A stretch of 64,000 bases of DNA from Betaproteobacteria bacterium (GTDB lineage: Bacteria; Pseudomonadota; Gammaproteobacteria; Burkholderiales; Rhodocyclaceae): positions 1 to 64,000 of the forward strand of contig VGHJ01000002.1 of the NCBI GenBank assembly GCA_016868295.1, read 5' to 3'. This document shows positions 48,384 through 59,193 of this stretch, piece after piece. The position numbers were made by a program, and so were the translations under genes. Each line of letters begins with the position of its first letter. Position 1 is the first letter of the stretch. Under the pieces are notes generated by a model. It worked only from the letters and a program-made list of their open reading frames with translations, ran no database searches and was not told the DNA's origin.

Positions 48384-48854
48384 ATGAATATTTTGCGAAA
48401 AATCACGATGATTGCGGGGCTGCTGGCGGTCGCGCCGATGGCCTGGGCAGATGTTTACAAATGCCTGGACGACGAAGGGCACGTGACTTACACCAACGCC
48501 AAGCCCTCGCCCAAGGCCAAATGCACTGCGCTCAGCCGCGACCAGCGCGTCTCGACCGTACCCGGGCGCTCCGCGCCCGCGACGCCCTCCCCCGCCGGCT
48601 TTCCCAGGGTGGATGGCGACACGCAGAAGGTGCGCGACAACGATCGCCGCAGGATCCTGGAGCAGGAACTGGCGACCGAGCAGAGGAACCTCGACCAGGC
48701 CAGGAAGGAGCTCTCCGAGCAGGAAGCCGTGCGCACGGGCGACGAACGCAACTATGAGCGCGTGATCGCACGCCTGCAGCCTTACAAGGATCGAGTCGCC
48801 CTGCACGAGCGCAACATCGAGGCCCTGAAGAGGGAGATCGGCAACCTCAAGTAG
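48384..48854 (+). CDS. DUF4124-domain secreted protein with coiled coil
   Basis: A 156-aa exported protein: signal peptide (1-22, ending AWA), then the DUF4124 pattern DVYKCLDDEGHVTYTNAKP (about 23-42), a Pro-rich linker, and a C-terminal charged coiled coil (about 88-155). Such proteins are common in proteobacteria but of unknown role. The start is set by GGCGGAAC before the ATG at 48384. It sits between glnA and ntrBC. Confidence 0.85.
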   Translation: MNILRKITMIAGLLAVAPMAWADVYKCLDDEGHVTYTNAKPSPKAKCTALSRDQRVSTVPGRSAPATPSPAGFPRVDGDTQKVRDNDRRRILEQELATEQRNLDQARKELSEQEAVRTGDERNYERVIARLQPYKDRVALHERNIEALKREIGNLK

Positions 48855-48895
48855 GCGTCTCCGTCCGCTGGTGCGGTTTTTGCTAACCTAACGGC

Positions 48896-49968
48896 ATGGC
48901 CGCGCCGGAAAAACTCCCCATCACCCCATTCGCCGGGCTCGATCTGCTGTCCTCGGCGGTGATCCTGCTCGACAGCGATCTGGCCATACAGTACCTCAAC
49001 CCGGCCGCCGAAAATCTCTTTGCCGCCGGGGCACGCCAGCTCCTGCGCCGCCCGCTGGCCCAATTGCTGGGCGAGCCGCCCGGCCTCTCCGCCGCGCTCG
49101 ACAACGTGCTCGCCAACAACTGGAGTTACACCGGACAGAACCTGACGGTGCACCGCCACGGCGGCGAGGCCTTGCACCTCGATTGCACGGTGACGCCGGT
49201 GGAGGCGGGCAGCATCCGCCTGCTGCTGGAGTTCCGCCCCATCGACACGCAGTTGAAGACGGCGCGCGAGGAGCGCCTCGCCGAGCAGCAGCAGGCGAAC
49301 CGCGAGCTGGTGCGCAACCTCGCGCACGAGATCAAGAACCCGCTCGGTGGCATCCGCGGCTCGGCGCAACTGCTCGAGCGCGAGCTCGACAACCCCCAGC
49401 TGCGCGAATACACCCAGGTCATCATCAAGGAGGCGGACCGTCTGCAGGAGCTGATGCATCGCCTGCTCAGTTCGCATCGCCTGATGCAGCCGCAGCCGGT
49501 CGGCATGCACGAGATCCTCGAACGCGTGCGCGCGCTGATCCTCGCCGAGTTTTCCGACGTGAGCGTGAGGCGCGACTACGACACCAGCCTGCCCGAGCTG
49601 ACCGGCGACCGCGAGCAGCTCATCCAGGCCATACTCAACATCGTGCGCAACGCCGCCCAGGCGCTGGACGGGCGCGGCGAGATCGTGCTGCGCACGCGCG
49701 CGCGCCGACAGGTCACGCTGGCCAAGCGCCGCCACCGCCTCGCGCTGGAACTCCAGGTGATCGACAACGGGCCGGGCATACCCGTGGCGATCCGCGAGCA
49801 GGTGTTCTTTCCCCTCGTCTCCGGCCGGGAAGGCGGCAGCGGACTGGGCCTCACCCTGGCGCAGAACTTCATCCAGCAGCACCATGGCAGCATCGAGGTC
49901 GACAGCAAGCCCGGCCGCACCTGCTTCACGGTGCTGCTGCCGTTGCACATCTCTTTTCAGGACAGCCA

Positions 49969-49972
<4 letters not shown>
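48896..49972 (+). CDS. ntrB: Nitrogen regulation sensor kinase NtrB
   Basis: Histidine kinase/phosphatase controlled by PII. An N-terminal PAS domain (about 10-115) is followed by the H box NLAHEIKNPLGGIRG (about 141-155), N box IVRNAAQALDG, and G boxes DNGPGIP and GSGLGLTLAQ. 358 aa, cytosolic. The stop overlaps the ntrC ATG (ATGA). It is also called glnL. Confidence 0.95.
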
Positions 49973-51381
<1,409 letters not shown>

Positions 51382-51386
51382 AAAAG

Positions 51387-52574
51387 TCAGTTGCCGCGGG
51401 ACGGCGGCTTGGCTGCGTTGGCGTTCTTCTTGGCCTTGACCGGCTTGCGCGGCTGCTTCTTGGCCTTTTTCGCGGCTGCCTTTTTCTTCTGCTCCTCCGC
51501 CTTGGTCACCTCCGGCTGCGGCGCTTCCTCCTCCGGCCGCACGGCCACGACGGCAGGCTCGTCGCGTCGGGCCAGCTCGACCTTGGTCGCCGGGTCGGTT
51601 TCCGGCGGGGCGTTTGCCTGGGTTTCGGCTTCAGGCAGGGTCGTGTCGGCCGGATTGAGGTCGGGCGCGGCCGCCACGACCACGGGCAGGCGGTCCGGTG
51701 CGGCTTCCGGCTCCCCCTTCGCCGCGACCGCCGTCGTTTCCTTGGCAGCGGGCATTCTGGCGATGCGAGCGCGCGAATCGACAAAGCGCGGCAGCCAGCC
51801 GATCTTGATCGCGCCCTCCTCCAGGCCGGGATGGGGCCTGGCCAGTTCGCCCAGGTCGTAACCGGCCGCCAGCATCAGCCTGCCGGCGAAATCGTCCGCT
51901 TCTTCCTGCTGCGTCATCTCGACCAGTTGCTCCGCGCCGATCGAACCGACGAGGGAGATGCCGAGTTTGAACAGGGCGCCCATCGGGAAGAGGATGTCGG
52001 CGAGGATCGATGTCGCCAGGTAGGCGCCCGCCAGCGGCGAGCCTGCCACGATGGACACCGCCAGGCCGGCGGAGGTGCTTTCGCGATGGTGCGCCGCCGC
52101 CAGGCGGCCGAATTCGCGCGCCAGCGCCAGCGCCAGATCGGCATCGGACAGATCGAGTTGCGCCAGGGCGCTGCTGACGGCGATCTTGCCGCCGGCGCTG
52201 GAGGTCACCGAGGGGGAATCCTTGTGCGCGACGAACACTTCGATCAGCGGCACGCGCCGCGCCAGTTCCGGGCTGAGCTCCACCGCCTTGTTGCCGAGCA
52301 GTTCGGCGATGGGCGCGACGCGCTTCGACAGCCGCTCCGCCTGATCCAGCGCCGGGCAGGGGTTCTCCTCCTCGCGGCAATACTCCGTTTTCGAGGTAAG
52401 CAGGGTGTGCACCTCGAAGCGCAGGTCCGGGACCCTGGCTTCCAGCTGCTCGGGCAGGATGTTGAACTGCGTGCGGCCAGTCGTCGGCGACGTGGAACAT
52501 GCGGCGCCGAGGAAGGCGCAGGCCAGCAGGGCAAGGGCGCGCACGCTTGCGGCGGGGGCAGGAGCCGACATCAT
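51387..52574 (-). CDS. Degenerate M48-like lipoprotein with Lys/Ala-rich tail
   Basis: A 395-aa lipoprotein (lipobox LGAAC near residue 26). The middle resembles an M48 peptidase: AGGKIAVSSALAQL, then the helix ALAREFGRLAAAH where HExxH is expected, and QQEEADDFAGRLMLAAGYD, matching the third-ligand motif ExEAD. The zinc histidines are replaced (R-E-F-G-R), so it is probably not a protease. The last 130 residues are low complexity, Pro/Glu then Lys/Ala rich, possibly binding murein or nucleic acid (inference). Two ATGs (52574, 52571) are possible. Confidence 0.75.
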   Translation of the reverse strand: MMSAPAPAASVRALALLACAFLGAACSTSPTTGRTQFNILPEQLEARVPDLRFEVHTLLTSKTEYCREEENPCPALDQAERLSKRVAPIAELLGNKAVELSPELARRVPLIEVFVAHKDSPSVTSSAGGKIAVSSALAQLDLSDADLALALAREFGRLAAAHHRESTSAGLAVSIVAGSPLAGAYLATSILADILFPMGALFKLGISLVGSIGAEQLVEMTQQEEADDFAGRLMLAAGYDLGELARPHPGLEEGAIKIGWLPRFVDSRARIARMPAAKETTAVAAKGEPEAAPDRLPVVVAAAPDLNPADTTLPEAETQANAPPETDPATKVELARRDEPAVVAVRPEEEAPQPEVTKAEEQKKKAAAKKAKKQPRKPVKAKKNANAAKPPSRGN

Positions 52575-52665
52575 TGCGGCGCAGTCTAGTGCATCCGGTA
52601 CGCCAAGTCACCACGCTGCGCATTGAATTCCCGCATAATGCGGCGAAACGCCAAGCGCCTTCCGC

Positions 52666-53469
52666 ATGGACGCCATTTCCGCCGAACCGCTCGACCGCCG
52701 CCTCATCGACGCCGCGCTGGGCCATCTCTCCTCGCGCTTCGCGCTCGACGTGCGCGAGACCTGCGCCTCGACCAGCGACGTCGCGCACGCGCGCTTGCGC
52801 GACGGCGCGCCCTCGGGCAGCGTCGTCGTCAGCGAGACGCAGACGGCCGGGCGCGGCCGGCGCGGCCGCAACTGGCTGTCGGCGCCGGGCGACAGCCTGA
52901 CCTTCTCCCTGCTCTGGCGTTTCCCGGCCGGCGCGCAGCCGCCGGTCGGCCTCAGCCTTGCCGTGGGCGTCGCCGTGGCGCGCGCGCTGGAAGGCCTGGG
53001 CGCGGCGGGCATCGGGTTGAAGTGGCCCAACGACATCCTCGCCGACGGCGCCAAGCTGGGCGGCATCCTGATCGAGACGGTGACGGAAGGCGGACGCCAC
53101 GGCGCCGTCATCGGCATCGGTCTCAACGTGCGCCTGCCGCGCGAAATCGCCGCCGCGGTCGACCTGCGCGCCGGGGCGCTCGACGGCACGATGTCCCGCG
53201 CACCCTCGCGCAACCTCCTGCTGGCCCGGCTGCTCGCGTCGCTGGCCGACGTGCTGGACGAATACGAGCGCACGGGCTTCGCCGGTTTCGCCCGCGAATG
53301 GCAGGCGCGCCATGCCCACGCCGGCCGGCTGGTGCGCATTCTCGCCGAGGGCGCCGAGACGATCGAGGGACGCGCCGCGGGCGTGGACGCCGACGGCGCC
53401 CTGCTGCTGGAGACGGCCTCAGGCGTCAGGCGCATCGTCAGCGGCGACGTTTCCTTGAGGGCGACGTGA
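52666..53469 (+). CDS. birA: Biotin-[acetyl-CoA-carboxylase] ligase
   Basis: Attaches biotin to AccB. The GRGRRGRNW biotinyl-AMP loop, LKWPNDILADGAKLGGILIE and the C-terminal SH3-like domain are present. At 267 aa it lacks the N-terminal helix-turn-helix of E. coli BirA, so it should be an enzyme only, not a repressor. GTGA overlap with coaX. Confidence 0.94.
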   Translation: MDAISAEPLDRRLIDAALGHLSSRFALDVRETCASTSDVAHARLRDGAPSGSVVVSETQTAGRGRRGRNWLSAPGDSLTFSLLWRFPAGAQPPVGLSLAVGVAVARALEGLGAAGIGLKWPNDILADGAKLGGILIETVTEGGRHGAVIGIGLNVRLPREIAAAVDLRAGALDGTMSRAPSRNLLLARLLASLADVLDEYERTGFAGFAREWQARHAHAGRLVRILAEGAETIEGRAAGVDADGALLLETASGVRRIVSGDVSLRAT

Positions 53470-54176
53470 ACCTGGCGATCGATTGCGGCAACACGCGGCT
53501 GAAGTGGGGTGTGCATGACGGTACCCGCTGGCTGGCGCAGGGGCTGCTCGATTACGCCGATCTGGCCGGATTGGCCGATCTGCTGCGCGCCCAGCCGAGC
53601 GCGCACCGTGCCATCGTGTGCAACGTCGCCGGCGTGCAGATCGGCGAGGCCGTGCGCGCCGCCCTGGCCGCCCTGGATCTGCCTGTGCTGGAGGCTAAAA
53701 GTCAGTCCCTGCAACACGGCGTGCGTAATCTCTACGACGTGCCCGAGCAACTCGGCGCCGACCGCTGGTCGGCGCTGGTCGGCGCGCGCGCCCTGCATGC
53801 GGGCGCCTGCCTGGTGGTGTGCGCCGGCACGGCGACGACGGTCGACGTGCTCGACGCGGAGGGCAATTTCCAGGGCGGCCTCATCCTCCCCGGCGTCGCC
53901 CTGATGTGCCAGGCGCTGGCGGCCAACACGGCGCGCCTGCCGCTGGCGGATGGGCGCTTCGCCGGTCTGCCGCGCAACACCATGGACGCCATCGTCAGCG
54001 GCTGCCTGCATGCCCAGGCCGGTGCGGTGGAACGCATGTTCGAGCAGGTGGCGGCCCATCCCGGCGCGACATGCCTGGTGAGCGGCGGCGCGGCGGGGCA
54101 GTTCTACGAGCTGCTGCGCGTGCCGAAGCGGCTTGTCGACAACCTGGTGCTGGAGGGGCTGGTGCGCATGAGCTGA
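53466..54176 (+). CDS. coaX: Type III pantothenate kinase
   Basis: First step of CoA synthesis, of the ASKHA fold and unaffected by CoA feedback in known members. Motifs are LAIDCGNTRLKWG, LGADRWSALVGA, CAGTATTVDVLD and GGLILPG. 236 aa. The GTG start overlaps the birA stop. The birA-coaX pair is common in betaproteobacteria. Confidence 0.94.
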   Translation: MNLAIDCGNTRLKWGVHDGTRWLAQGLLDYADLAGLADLLRAQPSAHRAIVCNVAGVQIGEAVRAALAALDLPVLEAKSQSLQHGVRNLYDVPEQLGADRWSALVGARALHAGACLVVCAGTATTVDVLDAEGNFQGGLILPGVALMCQALAANTARLPLADGRFAGLPRNTMDAIVSGCLHAQAGAVERMFEQVAAHPGATCLVSGGAAGQFYELLRVPKRLVDNLVLEGLVRMS

Positions 54177-54230
54177 CCCCGTTCCGGACTGCCAGGCGTT
54201 AATGCGACTGTCACCACAACAGGTGTTGCC

Positions 54231-55346
54231 ATGAACACCCGTACGCCGTGCCGCGCCCTCGCGCTGGCCATCATCGTCGCCTTTCCCCTGACCGCCTTCT
54301 CCGCCGAGAAGGTCAGCCGCGCGGAGGACCGCGAGGAGGTTGCCGTCACCATCTACAACGACTCGCGCGCCCTCGTGAAGGAGGTGCGCCGCATCGCTTT
54401 CGAGCGCGGCGCCAACAGCATCGCCCTGCGCGACGTCAGCGCCAAGATGCGGCCGGAAACGGCCAGCCTGCGCGCGCTCGGCGGCGGCAGCCTGCGCCTG
54501 ATCGAGCAGAACTTCGATTTCGACCTGTTGACGCCGCAGAAGCTTCTGGAGAAATACGTCGGCCGCAGTGTTACGGTGATCAAGATCAATCCGGCGACGG
54601 GCGCCGAGACGCGCGAGCCGGCCGAGGTGCTCGCCACCAACGGCGGCGTCGTGCTGAGGTACGCCGACCGCATCGAGAGCGGCGTGCCGGGCCCCATTGC
54701 CTAGGGAACGATCCCGCCCAACCTGCGCGACCGGCCGACGCTGGTGGTGCAGCTCGAGAGCGCGACGGCCGGTCGCCAGGCGGCGGAGCTGTCCTACCTC
54801 ACCGGCGGCCTGTCCTGGCGCGCCGATTACGTCGCCGAACTCGTCGGCGACGAGTCGCAGCTCGATCTCGCCGGCTGGGTGACGCTGACCAACCAGAGCG
54901 GCACCGGCTACGAGAACGCCAGGCTGCAGATCGTCGCCGGCGACGTGAATCGCGTGCCGCTGCCGAAGGGCGTCGTGCGGGTCTACAAGAAGGATTCGCG
55001 CGGCAACGTGCTCTTCATCGGCGAGGACCGCATCGACCACACGGCGAAGAACGAGGCGGTGAGGCTGAAGCTGGGCGACGCCTTCGACGTCAAAGCGGCG
55101 CGCAAGCAGACGTCCTTCCGCAAGATCGCCGACCGGGTGTACGAGAGCGCCTACGGCTTCGAGCTGTCCAACGCCAAGGACGCCGCCGTGACGGTGAAGG
55201 TGGCCGAGCCGGTGCCGGGCGACTGGGAGATGGTGGCGGAGAGCCAGAAACACGCGAAAGGCGACGCCCATTCGGCGGTCTGGCTGGTGCGCGTGCCGGC
55301 ACAGGGCAAGGCCACGCTCGACTACACAGTCAGGATCCGCTGGTAA
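54231..55346 (+). pseudogene. DUF4139-domain protein interrupted by an in-frame TAG
   Basis: One continuous reading frame holds a signal peptide (about 1-24), a DUF4139-type N-terminal region (VTIYNDSRALVKEVRRIAF...), then a TAG at 54702-54704 (codon 158), after which the same frame continues with PPNLRDRPTLVVQLES and the DUF4139 core (LSYLTGGLSWRADYVAELV) to 55346. There is no frameshift and the downstream half shows no decay. A single nonsense change, a sequencing error, or stop read-through would all fit. The next downstream ATG (54744) would make a fragment without a signal peptide. Role of the family is unknown. Confidence 0.8.
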
Positions 55347-55394
55347 GCCGGCTCATAAGCGTGGTGACCGAGGGAGATTGATGGATGGCAAGGC

Positions 55395-55423
55395 TTGTGT
55401 ATGCAGTATACTTGGACTATTAT
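55395..55423 (+). promoter_or_regulatory. Candidate sigma-70 promoter upstream of trpB2
   Basis: TTGTGT (55395-55400), a 17-nt spacer and TATTAT (55418-55423) in an AT-rich 185-bp gap, about 110 nt before the trpB2 ATG. The leader ends with GAGGAGGAGAC, a strong ribosome site. Confidence 0.4.
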
Positions 55424-55531
55424 TTTTCCCGCACTTGGGCTAAGGTGATTCTGCAAGGCGGTATCGATCAGGCCGTGGGGGAGGGAGCTGGCCTGGTATC
55501 TATCCACAAATAAACGAGGAGGAGACAAGAG

Positions 55532-56887
55532 ATGTCCGACATCAAGATTTTGCTCAACGAATCCGATATTCCGACCCACTGGTACAACGTGGTGGCCGAC
55601 ATGCCGAAGCCGCCGCTGCCGCCGCTGGCGCCGGACGGCAATCCGGTGACCCCCGAGCAGATGCTGGCGATATTCCCCGGCCCGCTGCTCGAGCAGGAGA
55701 TGTCGGGCGAGCGCTGGATCCCGATCCCCGAGCCCGTGCGCGAGATCTACAAGCAGTGGCGGCCGACGCCGATGTTCCGCGCCCGCCGCCTCGAGCAGAT
55801 GCTCGGCACGCCGGCGAAGATCTACTACAAGTACGAGGGCGTCAGCCCGGCCGGCTCGCACAAGGTGAACACCTCCGTGCCGCAGGCCTTCTTCAACAAG
55901 ATGGTCGGCATCAACCGCCTCACCACCGAGACGGGGGCGGGCCAGTGGGGCTCCTCGATGTCGATGGCCGGCCAGATGTTCGGCATCGAAGTGCGCGTCT
56001 ACATGGTGAAGGTGAGCTACAACCAGAAGCCCTTCCGCCGCTCGATGATGCACACCTGGGGCGCGGAAGTCTTCGCCTCGCCGACCGACATGACCAACGC
56101 CGGCCGGGCCGCGCTCGCCGCCGATCCGAACAACCCCGGCTCGCTCGGCCTGGCGATTTCCGAGGCGGTGGAAGAAGCCGCCTCGCGCAAGGACACCAAC
56201 TACTGCCTCGGCTCGGTGCTCAACCACGTCTGCCTGCACCAGACGGTGATCGGCCTCGAGGCGAAGAAGCAGTTCGAGAAGGTCGGCGACTACCCCGACA
56301 TGGTGTTCGCCTGCTGCGGCGGCGGTTCCAACTTCGCCGGCACGGCCTTCCCCTTCCTCGCCGACAAGGCGGCGGGCAAGAAGGTGCGCCTCGTGGCGGC
56401 CGAGCCGACCTCCTGCCCGAGCCTGACCAAGGGCGTGTATGCCTACGACTTCGGCGACGTCTCCGGCTACACGCCGCTGATGAAGATGTACACCCTCGGC
56501 CACGACTTCATGCCGCCCTCGATCCATGCCGGAGGGCTCCGCTACCACGGCGATTCGCCGCTGGTCTGCCAGCTCTACAACGAGGGCCTCATCGAGGCGG
56601 TGGCGGTGCCGCAGATCGCCACCTTCGAGGCCGGCGTGCAGTTCGCCCGCGCCGAGGGCATCATCCCGGCGCCGGAGTCCTGCCATGCCGTGCGCGCCTG
56701 CATTGACGAGGCGCTGCGCTGCAAGGCGAGCGGCGAAGCGAAGACGCTGTTCTTCAACCTGTCGGGCCACGGCCACTTCGACATGGCTTCCTACGACAAG
56801 TACTTCGCCGGCGAACTGGTCGACTACGACTATCCGGAGGAGGCGGTCAAGGAAGCCCTCAAGCGCCTGCCGAAGATCGCGGCCTGA
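55532..56887 (+). CDS. trpB: TrpB2-type tryptophan synthase beta-like protein
   Basis: PLP enzyme of the TrpB2 branch, 451 aa, longer than TrpB1 (about 400). PLP Lys111 is in [11 protein letters not shown]; the substrate loop is [11 protein letters not shown] and the phosphate loop [10 protein letters not shown]. TrpB2 proteins make Trp from indole and serine and often lack a TrpA partner; no trpA is nearby here. It follows a recognisable promoter and precedes the SPOR gene by 19 bp. Confidence 0.92.
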   Translation: MSDIKILLNESDIPTHWYNVVADMPKPPLPPLAPDGNPVTPEQMLAIFPGPLLEQEMSGERWIPIPEPVREIYKQWRPTPMFRARRLEQMLGTPAKIYYKYEGVSPAGSHKVNTSVPQAFFNKMVGINRLTTETGAGQWGSSMSMAGQMFGIEVRVYMVKVSYNQKPFRRSMMHTWGAEVFASPTDMTNAGRAALAADPNNPGSLGLAISEAVEEAASRKDTNYCLGSVLNHVCLHQTVIGLEAKKQFEKVGDYPDMVFACCGGGSNFAGTAFPFLADKAAGKKVRLVAAEPTSCPSLTKGVYAYDFGDVSGYTPLMKMYTLGHDFMPPSIHAGGLRYHGDSPLVCQLYNEGLIEAVAVPQIATFEAGVQFARAEGIIPAPESCHAVRACIDEALRCKASGEAKTLFFNLSGHGHFDMASYDKYFAGELVDYDYPEEAVKEALKRLPKIAA

Positions 56888-56906
56888 GGCGGGCAGAAAG
56901 GACGGC

Positions 56907-57554
56907 ATGCAGGTTCTGCGCACCGCATTTTTCCTGCTGGTGCTTGGCAACCTGCTGCTGTTCGCCTGGGGTCAGGGTTATCTCGGAGCGAAGGGCGGCG
57001 GCGAGTCCGAGCGGTTCGCCGCCCAGATCGAGCCGGGTAAGCTGCGCATCGCCGGCGTCGGCGCGCCGCCCAGGGCGGCCGAACCGCCACGCGAAGAATG
57101 CCGCGCCCTCTCCGGCGTCGAGCCCTCGGCCGCGCTGACGCTGCTTGCCCTGCTCGGCGCGCGCGACGCGCAACTGAAAATATCCCAGCATCCGATCGAG
57201 GAGCCGCGCGCCTGGTGGGTGCATATCCCGCCGCAGGCCAACAGCGCCCAGGCCGACAGGAAGGCGGCCGAGCTGTCCAAGCTGCGCATCAAGGATTTCT
57301 ACGTCGTGCGCGAGAGCGGGCCGAACCAGTATGCGCTCTCCCTCGGCCTGTTCAAGACCGAGGAGAGCGCCAAGGAGTATCTCGACGTGTTGCAGAAAAA
57401 GGGCGTCAAGTCGGCGCGCGTGCTGCTGCGGGAGTCGGTCAGCGACAAGATCGTCGTCGAGGTGCGCGGCATGCCGGACCGGCTGACGAAGGCCCTCGCC
57501 GACTTGCCGGCGGAGCTTCACGCGCCGCCGCCCTCGGCCTGTCCGAAGCCATGA
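56907..57554 (+). CDS. SPOR-domain membrane protein
   Basis: A 215-aa single-pass protein: N-terminal helix (about 6-22), variable linker, and a SPOR-type domain (about 105-180; AWWVHIPPQANSAQADRKAA ... YALSLGLFKTEESAKEYLDV) that would bind denuded septal peptidoglycan. AAAGGACGGC precedes the ATG. ATGA overlap with coaE, upstream of zapD. Confidence 0.82.
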   Translation: MQVLRTAFFLLVLGNLLLFAWGQGYLGAKGGGESERFAAQIEPGKLRIAGVGAPPRAAEPPREECRALSGVEPSAALTLLALLGARDAQLKISQHPIEEPRAWWVHIPPQANSAQADRKAAELSKLRIKDFYVVRESGPNQYALSLGLFKTEESAKEYLDVLQKKGVKSARVLLRESVSDKIVVEVRGMPDRLTKALADLPAELHAPPPSACPKP

Positions 57555-58156
57555 CCTTGTGCGTCGGGCTCACCGGCGGCATCGGCAGCGGCAAGAGCGC
57601 AGCCGCCGACCTCTTCGCGGAGCTGGGCGCGGCCGTGGTGGACACCGATGCCATCGCGCACGAGCTGACGGCGCCGGGCGGCGCCGCCATCGCGCCGATC
57701 CGCGCCGCCTTCGGCGATGACGTGATCGACGCGCGCGGTGCGCTCGACCGCGCCGCCATGCGCCGCAAGGTGTTCGCCGATGCCCAGGCGAAAGCGCGCC
57801 TGGAAGCCATCCTCCATCCCATGATCCGCGACGAGGCCGACCGGCGCAGCGCCGCCGCGCGCGCGCCCTACGTCGTGCTGGTGGTGCCGTTGCTGGTCGA
57901 ATCCGGCGGCTACCGCAGCCGCGTGCGGCGCGTCGCCGTCGTCGACTGCCCCGAGGAGAACCAGGTCGCGCGCGTCATGGCGAGGAGCGGCCTTTCCGCC
58001 GAGGAGGCGCGCACCATCATGGCGGCGCAGATCGGCCGCGCCGCGCGGCTGGCCGTGGCCGACGACGTCATCGACAACGGCGGCGATCTGGCCGCGCTGC
58101 GCCCCCAGGTCGAGACCCTGCACCGGCGCTATCTGGAAATGGCCGCAGTTTCATAG
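57551..58156 (+). CDS. coaE: Dephospho-CoA kinase
   Basis: Last step of CoA synthesis. P-loop [29 protein letters not shown] and the LID region [17 protein letters not shown] are intact. 201 aa. ATGA overlap with the SPOR gene; coaE-zapD-yacG order as in E. coli. Confidence 0.95.
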   Translation: MTLCVGLTGGIGSGKSAAADLFAELGAAVVDTDAIAHELTAPGGAAIAPIRAAFGDDVIDARGALDRAAMRRKVFADAQAKARLEAILHPMIRDEADRRSAAARAPYVVLVVPLLVESGGYRSRVRRVAVVDCPEENQVARVMARSGLSAEEARTIMAAQIGRAARLAVADDVIDNGGDLAALRPQVETLHRRYLEMAAVS

Positions 58157-58174
58157 GCTTCCGGGGAGTTCTTG

Positions 58175-58203
58175 TTGTACTTTGTGGATAAATAGGTCAG
58201 AAT
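58175..58203 (+). promoter_or_regulatory. Possible zapD promoter containing a DnaA box
   Basis: TTGTAC (58175-58180), 17-nt spacer and CAGAAT (58198-58203) form a weak sigma-70 match. The spacer contains TTGTGGATAA (58182-58191), the reverse complement of the strong DnaA box TTATCCACAA. Confidence 0.35.
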
Positions 58204-58245
58204 TGCCCGAATACATCGATAACCCACCCGACGGCACGGCGCGGC

Positions 58246-59001
58246 GTGATCACCTACGAACATCCTCTCAACGAGCGCATTCGCACTCTGCTGCGCCTGG
58301 AGGACCTGTTCGACAAGACCGGGCACTTCATCGGCTCGGAGGGCGCGCAGGGGCATCACATCGCGCTGGTGACGCTGTTCGAGATCCTCGATGTCGCCAG
58401 CCGCGCCGACCTGAAGTTCGACCTCGTGCAGGAACTCGAGCGCCAGCGCCAGATCCTGTTTTCCTTCCGCAACAATCCCGACATCTCCGAGGCGGCCCTC
58501 TCCGGCGCGCTCTACGAGATCGAGCAGGCTTCGGCGGCGCTGCTCGGCATGCAGGGCAAGATCGGCCACTACCTGCGCGAGAACGAATGGCTGATGAGCA
58601 TCAAGAGCCGCGCCTCGATCCCCGGCGGCGTGTGCGAGTTCGACCTGCCCTCCTACCACTTCTGGCTGCACCGCGAACCGCAGGCGCGCAGCCGAGACCT
58701 CGTCGGCTGGCTCAATCCGATGCTGCCGATCCGCGACGGCCTGTCCATCGTGCTGCGCCTGCTGCGCGCTTCGGGCCGTCAGGAGGAGCAGGTCGCTCAG
58801 CATGGCGCCTTCCAGCTCATGCTCGGCGGCCGCACGGCGCAGATGGTGCGCCTGCGGGTCGCCCGCAGCCAGCCCTACGTGCCCGAGATCAGCGCCAACA
58901 AGTACGCCCTCAACATCCGTTTCATCACGCCCGGCAGCGACGGCCGGCCGCGCCAGGCGGAGGGCGATGTTGTCTTCGAGATGACGTTCTGCAACCTGTA
59001 G
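58246..59001 (+). CDS. zapD: Cell division protein ZapD
   Basis: FtsZ-associated protein that cross-links FtsZ filaments and supports the Z ring. [19 protein letters not shown] at the N-terminus, [10 protein letters not shown] in the middle, and NIRFITPGS near the C-terminus are family hallmarks. 251 aa. GTG start at 58246 placed directly before [10 protein letters not shown]. Five bp before yacG. Confidence 0.93.
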   Translation: MITYEHPLNERIRTLLRLEDLFDKTGHFIGSEGAQGHHIALVTLFEILDVASRADLKFDLVQELERQRQILFSFRNNPDISEAALSGALYEIEQASAALLGMQGKIGHYLRENEWLMSIKSRASIPGGVCEFDLPSYHFWLHREPQARSRDLVGWLNPMLPIRDGLSIVLRLLRASGRQEEQVAQHGAFQLMLGGRTAQMVRLRVARSQPYVPEISANKYALNIRFITPGSDGRPRQAEGDVVFEMTFCNL

Positions 59002-59006
59002 GTCCC

Positions 59007-59192
59007 GTGTCGCAGGCCTCCCCGCCGCGCCTCGTCAACTGCCCTGGCTGCGGCAAGCCGGTGCCGTGGCTTCCCGAAAGCGTCTTTCGCCCATTCTGCT
59101 CGGAGCGCTGCCGCAACATCGACCTCGGCGCCTGGGCGGCGGAAGAATACGGCGTGCCGGAAAACGAAAAGCCGCTGAGCGAAGACCCGTAA
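59007..59192 (+). CDS. yacG: DNA gyrase inhibitor YacG
   Basis: A 61-aa zinc-ribbon protein that binds GyrB. Ligands CPGCGKPV and [11 protein letters not shown] (four Cys). The GTG at 59007 puts the start 13 residues before the first Cys pair. Tail-to-tail with the Nudix gene, one base apart. Confidence 0.92.
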   Translation: MSQASPPRLVNCPGCGKPVPWLPESVFRPFCSERCRNIDLGAWAAEEYGVPENEKPLSEDP

Positions 59193-59193
59193 C

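Noticed and set aside
52608-55271. An 887-codon minus-strand frame
   Set aside because: Opposite birA, coaX and the DUF4139 gene, all of which carry family motifs. The sequence is low in hydrophobic structure and rich in Arg, His and Ala.
54744-55346. An independent 200-aa gene starting at 54744
   Set aside because: It is in the same frame as the upstream half and begins in the middle of a conserved segment without ribosome site or signal peptide; it is the rest of the amber-interrupted gene.
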